Below, piece by piece: positions 51,194 to 60,910 of a stretch of DNA of 64,000 bases. The translations under genes were made by a program, and so were the position numbers. The stretch's first letter is position 1, and the number at the start of each line of letters is the position of its first letter. The stretch is from the NCBI GenBank assembly GCA_030681375.1, contig JAUXWM010000058.1, positions 1 to 64,000 of the forward strand, read 5' to 3'. A model generated the notes under the pieces. It saw nothing but the letters and a program-made list of their open reading frames with translations, searched no databases and was not told the DNA's origin. This stretch comes from Gallionella sp. (lineage in GTDB: Bacteria > Pseudomonadota > Gammaproteobacteria > Burkholderiales > Gallionellaceae).

Positions 51194-52462
51194 ATGTTTG
51201 CAGCCATTCCCAATAATTCCAGAGAACTCCATCGTTATCTGCTTACAAGATTTTTTGTATCAGGCATATTGATCAGCGTACTTGTCGGCACACTTGTTTT
51301 TTATCTGGAAAACTGGAGAGTCGAAAAGATGGCCTTTGAACAAGCTGCGGCAAGTGCCAGACATTTCGATTCCCCTGAAATGCGGAAACTGGTTGCGGCG
51401 GACTCTCAAATGAGTCAGCTTGAACTTGCCAAACTATTGGAGAACTCCAGCTTTGCAGGTATCCGTATTTTCGATTCATCCGGAAAATCATTGATGGAAG
51501 CATGGGGGATGGAGGCCGGCAGTCTTCGAAGTACTGTGCAAGCGCATCAGCATGTTTTTCCAAAGCCAGGCAAGCAACACTATAACTGGCTAACGAATGA
51601 GGATGAAGATTTCGTGCAAGTGCTCATACCACTGCTTGATTCGATGCGTGTGAAGGAAGTGTATTTTGAAGGCGTCTATCGTCTTGATGTTGGAACGCAA
51701 TATGCAAGAAAACATCAGGCGCGCAATGCAACACTGACTTCTTTCGTTGCGGTGATTTTGATTTTAATCTTGCTTTACCCCGTTTTACTTGGATTGACGC
51801 GGCGGTCCGAGTCCCTGTCTCAATCGCTTTTGGATTCGAACCTTGAATTATTGCAATCATTGGGTAGCGCTATAGCAAAAAGAGATGCCGATACCGATAC
51901 GCATAATTACCGGGTGACGCTGTATTCGGTCAGGCTTGCCGAAACAATGAACCTGAATCGAGATAGCATCGAATCGCTGATTGTTGGTGCTTTTCTGCAC
52001 GATGTCGGAAAAATTGGAGTTCCGGATCAGATACTACTGAAACCGGGGCGACTGACTGCGGATGAGTTTGAGATTATGAAACGACATGTGATATTTGGCG
52101 GCGAGATTATCCAGGATTCCACTTGGCTGAAGCGCGCCCGGGACGTGGTGCTTTTCCATCATGAAAAATTCGATGGCAGCGGCTACCCACATGGCATTCA
52201 TGGTAAGGAGATTCCGCTTGCCGCAAGATTGTTTGCCGTGGTGGATGTGTTCGATGCATTGATGTCCAAACGGCCCTACAAGGCCCCCTTGTTGATTGAT
52301 GACACATTAAAAATTTTACAGGATGGAGCCGGGGGACATTTTGATCCTGAAGTAGTTAGTATCTTCATAACTGTCGCCGCCACGCTATACGGCGAGATTG
52401 GACAATCCGATCGAGGATATTTGCAGAAAACACTAAAAGTGATAATAAAAAAATATTTCTAG
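51194..52462 (+). CDS. Membrane-anchored HD-GYP phosphodiesterase
   Basis: The 422-residue protein has two membrane segments (about 18-38 and 173-192) enclosing a periplasmic sensor region, then a cytoplasmic HD-GYP domain with HDVGK (His269, Asp270), the HHEKFDGSGYP motif (Gly330-Tyr331-Pro332) and the conserved DVFDALMSKRPYK. HD-GYP enzymes hydrolyse cyclic di-GMP. The ligand of the sensor part is unknown; the copper-island context makes metal or envelope stress possible. A TTG at 51182 is an alternative start. Confidence 0.88.
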   Translation: MFAAIPNNSRELHRYLLTRFFVSGILISVLVGTLVFYLENWRVEKMAFEQAAASARHFDSPEMRKLVAADSQMSQLELAKLLENSSFAGIRIFDSSGKSLMEAWGMEAGSLRSTVQAHQHVFPKPGKQHYNWLTNEDEDFVQVLIPLLDSMRVKEVYFEGVYRLDVGTQYARKHQARNATLTSFVAVILILILLYPVLLGLTRRSESLSQSLLDSNLELLQSLGSAIAKRDADTDTHNYRVTLYSVRLAETMNLNRDSIESLIVGAFLHDVGKIGVPDQILLKPGRLTADEFEIMKRHVIFGGEIIQDSTWLKRARDVVLFHHEKFDGSGYPHGIHGKEIPLAARLFAVVDVFDALMSKRPYKAPLLIDDTLKILQDGAGGHFDPEVVSIFITVAATLYGEIGQSDRGYLQKTLKVIIKKYF

Positions 52463-52489
52463 GGGATTTCAATAACGACAGGAAAATTT

Positions 52490-52717
52490 ATGGAAAACTC
52501 GCATGGGAATAAATGCAGCTGTCAAATGTTAAGCCTAGCTGTTGCGGGAAGGCCCGGTGCGTGCCGCTATGATTATTGCAAAAATGTCCTGCAGCGTCGT
52601 TGGACAATGACCTGTAATCATGGGCAATCACCTTCGACAGAAAAGTCACCTGTTTATGAACCTGTTGTGATGCATGAGGATGGTATGTTGAATTTATTAA
52701 AGAAGGCATTAGGGTAA
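52490..52717 (+). CDS. Small Cys-containing hypothetical protein (75 residues)
   Basis: The frame begins MENSHGNKCSCQMLSLAVAG and has five cysteines in its first 45 residues. AGGAAAATTT precedes the ATG, 27 bases after the HD-GYP stop. No domain is recognised. Cysteine content and location would fit metal binding. Confidence 0.45.
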   Translation: MENSHGNKCSCQMLSLAVAGRPGACRYDYCKNVLQRRWTMTCNHGQSPSTEKSPVYEPVVMHEDGMLNLLKKALG

Positions 52718-52835
52718 GCACCGAATGAGCGGATGAGTCGGGTGACATGTCAGTAATGCATGGACACACTGGAATTTAATCATTAGTATGAATTCGACTG
52801 GACGCCTTGAATATTCGACTGAATGTGAGGTCAGC

Positions 52836-53303
52836 ATGACGCAGCAACAATCTGAGACGGCTCTATCCATAAGACCCATCCAATTTGGAGCGGGTGCATT
52901 TGTGTTGTTGCTCGCCATTTATTTTGCGGTGGTCAGTCTGATTTCTGGGGTGGATTTCACACTCGAGCAGTTTACAAAGTTCTGGTATTTCTTCGTGTCC
53001 CTTGCGTTGGGATTCGGCATTCAGGTCGGTCTCTACACCTACCTCAAGCAACTTGTCGGGCAACATGGCGCATCAGGCAAGGTGGTAGCGGTGTCCGGCA
53101 CGACCTCCACTGCGGCAATGGTTTCCTGTTGCGCACATTATCTGGTCAATATCTTGCCTGTTCTGGGCATCACCGGCTTTCTCACCATCGTTGCAGAATA
53201 TCAAATCGAGTTGTTCTGGGTCGGTCTTGCCTTTAACGTGGCCGGTATTCTCTATATCATACCTAAAGTCATCAACGTTACACGGGAGCATAAAAAATGC
53301 TGA
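52836..53303 (+). CDS. Four-helix inner-membrane protein of a copper-resistance locus
   Basis: The 155-residue protein has four hydrophobic segments (about 17-38, 50-70, 92-112, 118-142). A conserved-looking SCCAHYLVNILPVLG at the third holds two cysteines and a histidine. GTGAGGTCAGC precedes ATG 52836; an in-frame ATG at 52788 is less likely. Function is not established; it may handle copper in the membrane next to copA. Confidence 0.6.
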   Translation: MTQQQSETALSIRPIQFGAGAFVLLLAIYFAVVSLISGVDFTLEQFTKFWYFFVSLALGFGIQVGLYTYLKQLVGQHGASGKVVAVSGTTSTAAMVSCCAHYLVNILPVLGITGFLTIVAEYQIELFWVGLAFNVAGILYIIPKVINVTREHKKC

Positions 53304-53311
53304 AATAATAT

Positions 53312-53713
53312 TTGAGCAGTTTGGCATTTGCAACGTTGATTGCCTTTGTGCATAACGGCCTCATTGCGACATGCGATGCGGTGGAGATGGCAGCGCAAAT
53401 AAGCAATGACCGGGACATCAAGGTAACCACCATGCTGCATGCTATTCCTGCGGATGCGAAAACATGGACTTTTGAGGTGACGCTGGAAACCCATACGCAG
53501 GCCTTGAGTGATGATTTGACCAAGTCTGCAACGCTGATTGTTGATGGCAAGCAATACCTGCCGCTGGCCTGGGACGGCGCGCCGCCCGGAGGCCATCACC
53601 GCAAGGGCTTGTTGCGCTTCAGGGCGGTTGTCCCGCAGCCACGATCAATGGAACTGCAAATACGTCTGGCAGGCGACAAGTCTCCCAGAAGCTTCAAATG
53701 GTTGATCAAATGA
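53312..53713 (+). pseudogene. Secreted protein gene with an in-frame stop after codon 3 (or TTG start)
   Basis: The frame from ATG 53297 reads Met-Leu-Lys-stop-Tyr-Leu, then continues SSLAFATLIAFVHNG, a signal-peptide-like stretch. One base change (TAA from AAA or CAA) would restore a normal secreted protein of about 138 residues. Otherwise translation must begin at the TTG at 53312, without a ribosome-binding site at proper distance. The mature part is beta-rich (AKTWTFEVTLETHTQ, LPLAWDGAPPGGHHRKGL). It overlaps the preceding gene's end in the ATG version. The family is unnamed but occurs near copper pumps. Confidence 0.5.
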
Positions 53714-53752
53714 TTCACTGAGGCAATTTCCACCGCCGGAAAGGGGCATGCA

Positions 53753-56143
53753 ATGGCAACTGATCCCGTATGCGGCATGACAGTCTCTGCCGACAGCACG
53801 TACCGCCTCGTAGAGAGCGGACAAACTTATCTGTTTTGCAGCGTGAAGTGTCTGGCCAAGTTTCAGGCAAATCCCACTGAATACCTTAAGCCGGCTGTGA
53901 CGGCTACCGTTCAAATCGCAGGTGTATTCACCTGCCCGATGCATCCGGAAATTCGCCAGCCTGCGCCGGGTTCATGTCCCAAGTGTGGTATGGCCTTGGA
54001 ACCGATTGCACCAGTTACGGCCAAGTCAGGTGCTACCGAATATACCTGCCCGATGCACCCTGAGATCGTGCGCAATGAACCCGGTAGTTGCCCGATCTGC
54101 GGCATGGCACTGGAGCCGCGCAACGCACCTGATGATGACAATACCGAATTGCATGACATGACGCGCCGTTTCTGGCTAAGCGCGGCGTTGGCCTTGCCGG
54201 TGTTCGTGATGGCGATGGCATCCGATCTGGCACCGCAATTCATACCGGATTCCGTTTCGATGACGGTGTTGCAATGGCTGGAATTTTTTCTGGCAACCCC
54301 GGTTGTGTTGTGGGGCGGCTGGCCGATCTTCCGGCGCGGCTGGGCTTCACTGGTCAACCGCAGTCTCAACATGTTCACGCTGATTTCGCTCGGTGTCGGC
54401 GTGGCGTGGACATACAGCGTGATTGCGATGTTGCTGCCGGGGAATTTTCCACCTGCAATGCGCAGCATGGGGGAAACCGTGCCGGTTTATTTCGAGGCTG
54501 CTGCGGTGATCATGGCGTTGGTGCTGCTGGGGCAGGTGATGGAATTGCGCGCACGCAGCCAGACCAGTGCCGCAATCAAACTGCTGCTGGGCTTAGCACC
54601 AAAAACCGCGCGCATCGTGCGTGCTGACGGACACGAGGAAGACATTCCGCTGGAACAAGTGCAGCCTAGCGATGTGCTGCGCGTGCGTCCTGGCGAGAAG
54701 GTGCCGGTAGACGGGGTGGTGCTGGAAGGTAACAGTTCGCTGGATGAATCCATGGTCACCGGCGAATCCATTCCGGTGGAAAAAACGACAGATGCAAGGC
54801 TGATCGGTGCCACGGTGAACGGCACCGGCAGTTTGTTGATGCGCGCCGAGCGCGTAGGGGCAGACACCTTGCTGGCGCAGATTGTGCATATGGTGAGCGA
54901 GGCGCAACGTTCGCGCGCGCCTATCCAGCGGCTGGCCGATGTCACTGCGGGTTATTTTGTGCCGGCAGTGGTGCTGGCAGCGCTCGCCACACTAGCGGTA
55001 TGGGGACTCTTTGGGCCGGAGCCGCGCCTGGCGCATGCCATCGTCAACGCGGTGGCGGTGCTGATTATCGCCTGCCCGTGCGCGCTGGGACTGGCCACGC
55101 CGATGTCCATCATGGTCGGCACCGGACGCGGTGCCTTGGCCGGCGTGCTGATCAAGAATGCCGAAGCGCTGGAAATCATGGAAAAGGTAAACACGCTGGT
55201 AGTGGACAAGACCGGCACGCTGACCGAGGGCAAACCGAAACTGACTTCGGTCATTCCGCTTGCCGGATTTGAAGAGGATGAGGTGCTGCGGCTGGGCGCC
55301 AGTCTGGAACGCGCCAGCGAACACCCGCTGGCTGCAGCCATCGTGAACGGCGCAGAGAAAAAGGGAATAACACTCAACACAGTCAGTGATTTTAAATCGT
55401 TCACCGGCAAGGGCGTGGCGGGCACGGTCGAGGGCAGGGCAATCGCGCTGGGCAATCTCAAACTTTTTGAAGAATTACACATCGATGCAAGCGACTTGCA
55501 CATCCGTGCCGAGGCGCTGCGCAGCGACGGACAGACGGTGATGTTGCTGGCAATCGACAATAAGGCGGCGGGACTGATCGGCGTGGCCGATCCGGTCAAG
55601 GCATCTACGGCAGAGGCGATCCGCGCCCTGCATGAAGAAGGCGTGCAAGTCATCATGCTTACCGGAGACAACCGCATCACGGCACAAGCGGTTGCAAAAA
55701 AATTGGGCATAGACCGTATCGAAGCTGAAGTGCTGCCTGAGCAGAAAGCCTCCATTGTCAAGCAGTTGCAGGCAGAGGGGCGCATCGTGGCGATGGCAGG
55801 CGACGGCATCAACGACGCGCCTGCACTGGCTCAGGCGCAGGTGGGCATCGCGATGGGCACCGGAACCGATGTGGCGATGGAGAGTGCAGGCATCACGCTG
55901 ATCAAGGGCGACCTGAACGGCATCGTGCGTGCGCTGCGTCTGTCACGCGCCACCATGCGCAACATCCGCCAGAACCTATTTTTTGCCTTCATCTACAACA
56001 TACTCGGCATTCCGATTGCGGCAGGCGTGCTGTACCCGTTCTTCGGCTTGCTACTCTCGCCGATCATCGCCGCCGCAGCGATGAGTTTCAGTTCTGTGTC
56101 GGTGATACTGAATGCACTCAGGCTAAACAGGGTGAAGATGTAA
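53753..56143 (+). CDS. copA: P1B-type copper-exporting ATPase with YHS and two metal-binding segments
   Basis: The 796-residue protein starts with a YHS domain ([20 protein letters not shown]; about 1-45) and two heavy-metal-binding segments of the form TCPMHPEI followed by CGMALEP (about 61-90 and 97-125), in place of the usual HMA domain. Eight membrane helices follow, with the transport motif Cys441-Pro-Cys443, the phosphorylated Asp485 in DKTGTLT, HP in SEHPLAAA, and GDGINDAP. The CPC type exports Cu(I) or Ag(I). It has its own ribosome-binding region (GGAAAGGGGC) and begins a gene group ending at the YHS protein at 57.5 kb. Confidence 0.95.
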   Translation: MATDPVCGMTVSADSTYRLVESGQTYLFCSVKCLAKFQANPTEYLKPAVTATVQIAGVFTCPMHPEIRQPAPGSCPKCGMALEPIAPVTAKSGATEYTCPMHPEIVRNEPGSCPICGMALEPRNAPDDDNTELHDMTRRFWLSAALALPVFVMAMASDLAPQFIPDSVSMTVLQWLEFFLATPVVLWGGWPIFRRGWASLVNRSLNMFTLISLGVGVAWTYSVIAMLLPGNFPPAMRSMGETVPVYFEAAAVIMALVLLGQVMELRARSQTSAAIKLLLGLAPKTARIVRADGHEEDIPLEQVQPSDVLRVRPGEKVPVDGVVLEGNSSLDESMVTGESIPVEKTTDARLIGATVNGTGSLLMRAERVGADTLLAQIVHMVSEAQRSRAPIQRLADVTAGYFVPAVVLAALATLAVWGLFGPEPRLAHAIVNAVAVLIIACPCALGLATPMSIMVGTGRGALAGVLIKNAEALEIMEKVNTLVVDKTGTLTEGKPKLTSVIPLAGFEEDEVLRLGASLERASEHPLAAAIVNGAEKKGITLNTVSDFKSFTGKGVAGTVEGRAIALGNLKLFEELHIDASDLHIRAEALRSDGQTVMLLAIDNKAAGLIGVADPVKASTAEAIRALHEEGVQVIMLTGDNRITAQAVAKKLGIDRIEAEVLPEQKASIVKQLQAEGRIVAMAGDGINDAPALAQAQVGIAMGTGTDVAMESAGITLIKGDLNGIVRALRLSRATMRNIRQNLFFAFIYNILGIPIAAGVLYPFFGLLLSPIIAAAAMSFSSVSVILNALRLNRVKM

Positions 56144-56188
56144 CAAGGTTTTTTTTGGACGTAAACTTTTTCCTGAAAGGAGAGCGTG

Positions 56189-56407
56189 ATGAAGCAGGAC
56201 GAACCTGACGGGCGCAGTTGTGCGCAAAAGGGATACAACTGGATTCTCGTTGCATTTCTGGCGATTGCTGCATTTTTTCTGTTTACCGAACACCGTGCTC
56301 ATCTGCTGGGCGCGTTGCCATTTCTGTTGCTGCTGGCCTGTCCGTTGATGCATCTGTTCATGCATGGCGGACACGGCGGGCATGATACTGATAGGAGCGA
56401 AAAATGA
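56189..56407 (+). CDS. DUF2933 small membrane protein
   Basis: The 72-residue protein has two hydrophobic segments (about 17-33 and 38-56) and a His/Gly-rich end (HLFMHGGHGGHD). AAAGGAGAGCGTG precedes the ATG. DUF2933 proteins accompany copper pumps; the His cluster suggests metal binding. It overlaps the next gene by 4 bases. Confidence 0.85.
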   Translation: MKQDEPDGRSCAQKGYNWILVAFLAIAAFFLFTEHRAHLLGALPFLLLLACPLMHLFMHGGHGGHDTDRSEK

Positions 56408-57048
56408 ACTTCACGGAAAACGCTTATGGCCTGTGGTCGCTGGTCATCATTAACTCGCTGGTGTTCATCATTTTTGCATTCAGCTTCACCAAACCAAAAA
56501 CGCCGCGCGACTGGCGCTCGTTCAGTGCGTTCTCGGCCTTCATCGTGGCGCTGTTCGCCGAGATGTACGGTTTTCCGCTGACGATTTATCTGCTTACCGG
56601 CTGGTTGCAAACCCGTTATCCCGGTGTTGATATTTCTTCCCATAATAGCGGTCATCTCTGGCATACACTGCTCGGCTGGAGGGGCGATCCGCACACCGAT
56701 CCGTTGCACATGCTCAGTTTTGTATTTATCGGCGGCGGATTCATCCTGCTTGCATCTGCATGGAAAATTCTCTATCAGGCGCAGCGTAATCATCAACTGG
56801 CGATTACCGGGCCTTATGCCAAAATCCGCCATCCCCAGTACGATGCTTTCGTACTCATCATGTTTGGTTTCTTGTTGCAATGGCCAACGCTGCTGACCCT
56901 GTTGATGTTCCCTGTGCTGGTGTGGATGTATGTGCGTCTGGCGCATACCGAGGAGCGAGATGCAGAAGTCCGTTTTGGCGCGCAGTGGCGGGAATATGCG
57001 GCTCATACATCAAGGTTCATCCCGCAACGAACACGTTCAAAATCATAG
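56404..57048 (+). CDS. Isoprenylcysteine carboxyl methyltransferase-like membrane enzyme
   Basis: The 214-residue protein has several membrane segments and a C-terminal ICMT/PEMT-type core (ITGPYAKIRHPQYDAFVLIM, RLAHTEERDAEVRFGAQWRE) that binds S-adenosylmethionine. Its substrate in bacterial copper loci is not known. It is coupled to the DUF2933 gene by an ATGA overlap and to the YHS gene 10 bases downstream. Confidence 0.85.
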   Translation: MNFTENAYGLWSLVIINSLVFIIFAFSFTKPKTPRDWRSFSAFSAFIVALFAEMYGFPLTIYLLTGWLQTRYPGVDISSHNSGHLWHTLLGWRGDPHTDPLHMLSFVFIGGGFILLASAWKILYQAQRNHQLAITGPYAKIRHPQYDAFVLIMFGFLLQWPTLLTLLMFPVLVWMYVRLAHTEERDAEVRFGAQWREYAAHTSRFIPQRTRSKS

Positions 57049-57058
57049 GAGGTGCGTC

Positions 57059-57535
57059 ATGAACGCCGAAGACCCGGTTTGTCACATGGAAGTCCCAACA
57101 ACGTCCCATGCCTGCGAATACGAAGGCATACAGTATGCTTTTTGTTCTGAGCAGTGCCGCGAAAGATTTCTGGCGAATCCGCGTTTATATATCGGACTTC
57201 CCGGACACAAAGCACCCGCACAACAAGGCAGAGAAGTGATCAAAAAACGTAGTCTGATGCTCTCTGAACCACTGGATGCCGTTCAGGCCGGGCAGGTGAA
57301 GCAGGCGCTGCTTTCGATGATGGGGATACAGGCGGTTCACATCGAGGCAAACAAGATCGAAATACAGTATGACCTGATACAGGTCACCACTGAGCAGATT
57401 GCAGATAAGTTAACCTTTATCGGTTCCGAGCTTGGCGGGGGCTGGGTAGATCGTCTGAAGCTGGCCTTTATCAATTACCGGGAAGAATGCGAGATTGGCA
57501 GTTTGGAAGTTGAAAACAAAAAAGGTTGTCACTAG
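57059..57535 (+). CDS. YHS-domain protein with a heavy-metal-associated-like C-terminal part
   Basis: The 158-residue cytoplasmic protein has an N-terminal YHS domain (DPVCHMEVPTTSHACEYEGI, CSEQCRERF; about 5-45) like the one on CopA, and a C-terminal ferredoxin-like segment (about 65-130, IQAVHIEANKIEIQYD) without the CXXC of HMA domains. AGGAGGTGCGTC precedes ATG 57059. It could deliver or sequester copper for CopA. Confidence 0.75.
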   Translation: MNAEDPVCHMEVPTTSHACEYEGIQYAFCSEQCRERFLANPRLYIGLPGHKAPAQQGREVIKKRSLMLSEPLDAVQAGQVKQALLSMMGIQAVHIEANKIEIQYDLIQVTTEQIADKLTFIGSELGGGWVDRLKLAFINYREECEIGSLEVENKKGCH

Positions 57536-57895
57536 CTGATAAGTGGGAAATTCAATTGCATTCATCATGAACATGAGAATGTTGGAATAGGGCATTTTCT
57601 GATTACCACGAATATCTGCAATTGGGAAATGTGAAGTTCGGTTTAGTCTCGAAAAACCGGATGGATGACAACCACCGTGCAATTCGACCGCTATACGTTA
57701 CCTGCCCGTCAAGGTGTAAAATTCGCAGCAATAAAGCAGCCGTTCGTGGCGTAATGCAGTGTGCCGTGAAGGAGACATTGAACGAACCATCTTGGATGTA
57801 TCTATCAGCAATTTGAACTCACCAAACTTTCCACGTGGAAAACGAGGCATGCTTAATAAATGTACTTAAACCACAAAATCCTTTAGTATTGAAAC
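57536..57895. other. Intergenic region without a supported gene
   Basis: A 64-codon plus-strand frame inside this stretch has no ribosome-binding site and no protein-like pattern. AT content rises toward the czc operon, so the czc promoter probably lies near the right end. No terminator is obvious. Confidence 0.4.
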
Positions 57896-58249
57896 ATGTG
57901 TAGATTCATCCGCCAGACCGTTTACTTTCTCATGATCACGCTCGTGATCAACGCTGGCGGCTGGACGTTTAACAAGGAAGCAGTAACTGACGTGTGGTTC
58001 GACGAGCAACGTAGCTTGGCTGTGGATGACCATCACTCTTCATCTAAATTTCAAGGCATCAAAGCGGATGTTTCACCCCAAAGCCCGTGTAATCACTGGT
58101 GCCATGCAGTCGGGCATTTCGTGGGGTTGCTCGGTCAGCCAATTTCCCTACTTCCTGAATTCGTAGACGAATATTCTATTCAGCATCCTCATACCTTTCA
58201 ACTCCTTTCTCCCGACGCACGTTTCCGTCCACCGCGACTCCTTTCCTAA
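57896..58249 (+). CDS. czcI: CzcI-like secreted regulatory or metal-binding protein
   Basis: The 117-residue protein has an N-terminal signal sequence (VYFLMITLVINAGGW), a middle with DDHHSSSKF, and the Cys/His motif CNHWCHAVGHFVGLLGQP. Small secreted proteins precede czcCBA operons (CzcI in Cupriavidus) and influence induction. The czcC-like gene follows 86 bases downstream. It is related in kind, not clearly in sequence, to the protein that precedes the cus operon. Confidence 0.6.
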   Translation: MCRFIRQTVYFLMITLVINAGGWTFNKEAVTDVWFDEQRSLAVDDHHSSSKFQGIKADVSPQSPCNHWCHAVGHFVGLLGQPISLLPEFVDEYSIQHPHTFQLLSPDARFRPPRLLS

Positions 58250-58335
58250 GATTCGATTCAAATCGGTTTTTGATTTTGTTTTGAGTGCGCGCTCGCCTCA
58301 AGTGAGTTGGCGCACGCATATCTGAAGGAGTTATC

Positions 58336-59634
58336 GTGCAATTCGTCACTATTTTTCGCAACCTGCGCGTCGGGATGCGGCTAATGCGCCGCCTTATCGG
58401 CGTGCCATTCTTGTTTGCATCTTTGATTCCACTTTCAGCCCTGTCGGCTCCGCTCACGTTGGAGCAAGCCTGGCAACAGGCTGAACAAGCCAACCCGTTA
58501 CTGCGGGCTACCCAGGCGAATCTTGCAGCAGCGCAGGGCGAACTCAGCGATGCTGGTGCGCTGCTGTGGAATAACCCACAGATTTCTACCGAAAGGCGCA
58601 GTCTTAATGTTTCACAGACCGGCCAATCGATTAATAACAAGGATGGTGTATCAGGTCTGTCCCAGACCTTTGAGATCGCTGGGCAACAAGGCATTCGGCA
58701 ACGAGCAGCCGAGAAAAATTTTGCGGCAATCCAGGAAAGCATCGCCGAAACGAAACGCCAGGTGCATGCGGACGTTGAGCAACGTTTTGTGCGGGTGCTG
58801 AGCCTCCAGTTGCGCATCCAGACCGAGGAATCAACGCTCAAGCTCATCGAAGATGCCGCCAAAGCCGTCGGCAAACGCGTTGCGGCAGGCGAGGATAGTC
58901 GGCTGGATGGCAATCTCGCCAATGTGGAAGCGGAACGCGCCCAAAATCAGGTATCCATATTGAGAGAGCAACTTGTGCAGGCTTGTGTCGACCTGTCTGC
59001 ACTCCTCCAGATGCCTCCAGACCAAATTCCGGAAGTTACCGGTTCGCTCGACGTTGATATTTCCTCTTACACGTTGGGGGATTTGCTGGCCAGTGTAGCC
59101 CGCCGCCCGCTTTTGAATGTCCTGGATTACAGAGAAGGGGCTGCAAGGGGTCGGGTTGAGCTGGAACGCGCCTCAATTTACCCGGACGTGACGTTGAGTT
59201 TGCGTTATGGTCGCGAGTTGGGTGTTGATAACAAGGTTGCGTCCTTAAGTGTTTCCTTACCAATTCCCCTGTTCCGCCGGAATGCGGCTGGTATCGGTCG
59301 TGCCGAGACCGATTTTACCCAAGCCGAAATCGAAAAGCAGGCAGCCTCCCGTGATGTACGCGTCCAAGTGGTCGCGCTGTGGGGGCGCTTCAGTAATCTC
59401 AAGGATCGAGTGAAACGGCTCAAGGAATCGGTGTTGCCCAGCCTGGAAGAAAACCAGCACCTGTCCTCCATTTCTTTCCGGGAGGGGGAAATCGGGCTGC
59501 TGCAATTGTTGCTGGTCAACCGCCAGGTGTTGGATGGGCAGCGGGACCTGCTCGATGCCCGCACCGAATTGCGCTTGACCCAGGTGACGCTGGAAGCGGC
59601 GGCGGGCTGGCAGCCCGCGCGCGACATGCACTGA
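58336..59634 (+). CDS. czcC: TolC-family outer-membrane factor CzcC
   Basis: The 432-residue protein has a signal sequence (LFASLIPLSALSAP; about 22-36) and two TolC-type hairpin repeats (LTLEQAWQQAEQANPLLRA, GEIGLLQLLLVNRQVLDGQR). GAAGGAGTTATC precedes the GTG at 58336, favouring it over an ATG at 58375. It forms the outer-membrane channel of the pump encoded downstream. Confidence 0.9.
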   Translation: MQFVTIFRNLRVGMRLMRRLIGVPFLFASLIPLSALSAPLTLEQAWQQAEQANPLLRATQANLAAAQGELSDAGALLWNNPQISTERRSLNVSQTGQSINNKDGVSGLSQTFEIAGQQGIRQRAAEKNFAAIQESIAETKRQVHADVEQRFVRVLSLQLRIQTEESTLKLIEDAAKAVGKRVAAGEDSRLDGNLANVEAERAQNQVSILREQLVQACVDLSALLQMPPDQIPEVTGSLDVDISSYTLGDLLASVARRPLLNVLDYREGAARGRVELERASIYPDVTLSLRYGRELGVDNKVASLSVSLPIPLFRRNAAGIGRAETDFTQAEIEKQAASRDVRVQVVALWGRFSNLKDRVKRLKESVLPSLEENQHLSSISFREGEIGLLQLLLVNRQVLDGQRDLLDARTELRLTQVTLEAAAGWQPARDMH

Positions 59635-59665
59635 ACAAAAAATTAAAAATCAAGGAATTCATGAC

Positions 59666-60901
59666 ATGAAAAACTTACACAACCCACAAAAGCGTGACTT
59701 GGGGCGCTGGGGCTCTTGGCTACTGATCAGTAGTTTATTTACAATCATTCTTACAGGGTGCGGCGACAAACCCAAAGCACCGGAGAAAGACGCAAGGCAG
59801 TCCGAAAAAACGGAACCGGCGAGCAATAACGAGGTAACTCCCAAACAGGAAAAACAGGACGAAAAAAGCCTCGAAAAACTGCTTGCCTTGAGTGCCGAAG
59901 AAGCCCAAACAGCGGGCATCAAAGTGCAAAAATTGGCATTGCAGAAAAAATCCGGGCAGATCATGGTCACGGCAACTATCCAGGCCAATCAGGATAGGTT
60001 GGCGCATGTTGCACCGCGTGTGCCAGGGCGTGTCGTCAGGGTGAATGCGAGCCTGGGTGATCGAGTGAAATCGGGACAACAGCTGGCGGAGTTGGACAGT
60101 ATCGATCTGGGCGAGTCGCATTCCAGCTATCTGCAAGCGGCGAGCGAGGCTGCGGTAACACAAGCCAATTTCGAGCGCGCCCAGCGTTTGCACGCCGACA
60201 ACATCATTCCGGAGAAGGACTACCTGCGCGCCCGCGCCGAACACGAAAAGGCCCGTGCCGCGCTGCGAGCTGCCAGTGACAAGCTGCGCATGATGGGTGT
60301 CGACCTGGGGCACTCCGGCTCGGTGTTTCCGCTGAGTGCCCCGTTTGTCGGCACAATTATTGAGAAAAAAGCGGTGCTGGGGGAGCTCGCCACGCCGGAT
60401 AAGTCACTCTTCACCGTGGCCGATCTGTCCACCCTGTGGATAGAAAGCGATCTGTTCGAGAAAGACCTTGGCAAGGTCAAGGTAGGCGCACAGGCCACGG
60501 TCACCATTTCCGCCTACCCGGATGAAATCTTCACAGGGCGGCTCGCCTACATCAGCAGCACGATGGACAAGGAAACTCGCACGGTCAAGGCGCGTGTGGA
60601 AGTGCCGAATCTTGACGGCAGACTGAAACCTGAAATGTTTGCCAGTGTCGCGATAAACACCGAAGGGGCGGGTGCCAAGGTGTTCATCGTGCCTGTTGAC
60701 GCAGTGTTGCTACTGCAAGGGATACCGACCGTTTTCGTCGCTGAAAATGGCGGGTTTGAACCCCGCGCTGTGGAAGTGGGTGAACGAGCTCAAGGTTACA
60801 TCGTGCTTAAATCTGGCGTAGCGGCGGGCGAGAGCGTGGTGGTAAGCGGCGCCTACGCGCTAAAAGCCCGATTGCTCAAATCGCAAATCGGCGCGGAATA
60901 G
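59666..60901 (+). CDS. czcB: RND periplasmic adaptor CzcB (lipoprotein)
   Basis: The 411-residue protein has a signal sequence ending in the lipobox ILTGC (about residue 32), a charged linker (KTEPASNNEVTPKQEKQDEK), a lipoyl/barrel adaptor core (VPGRVVRVNASLGDRVKSGQ, LFTVADLSTLWIESDLFEKD) and a C-terminal membrane-proximal domain. Unlike the CusB-type protein at 44 kb it has no metal-binding segment and no CusF domain. It links CzcC to CzcA. Confidence 0.93.
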   Translation: MKNLHNPQKRDLGRWGSWLLISSLFTIILTGCGDKPKAPEKDARQSEKTEPASNNEVTPKQEKQDEKSLEKLLALSAEEAQTAGIKVQKLALQKKSGQIMVTATIQANQDRLAHVAPRVPGRVVRVNASLGDRVKSGQQLAELDSIDLGESHSSYLQAASEAAVTQANFERAQRLHADNIIPEKDYLRARAEHEKARAALRAASDKLRMMGVDLGHSGSVFPLSAPFVGTIIEKKAVLGELATPDKSLFTVADLSTLWIESDLFEKDLGKVKVGAQATVTISAYPDEIFTGRLAYISSTMDKETRTVKARVEVPNLDGRLKPEMFASVAINTEGAGAKVFIVPVDAVLLLQGIPTVFVAENGGFEPRAVEVGERAQGYIVLKSGVAAGESVVVSGAYALKARLLKSQIGAE

Positions 60902-60910
60902 GAGACGGCC

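Noticed and set aside
54952..55812. Minus-strand 286-residue Ser/Ala-rich frame
   Set aside because: Antisense shadow of copA with no ribosome-binding site.
57622..57816. 64-residue frame between the YHS protein and czcI
   Set aside because: No ribosome-binding site, no hydrophobic or domain pattern; treated as intergenic.
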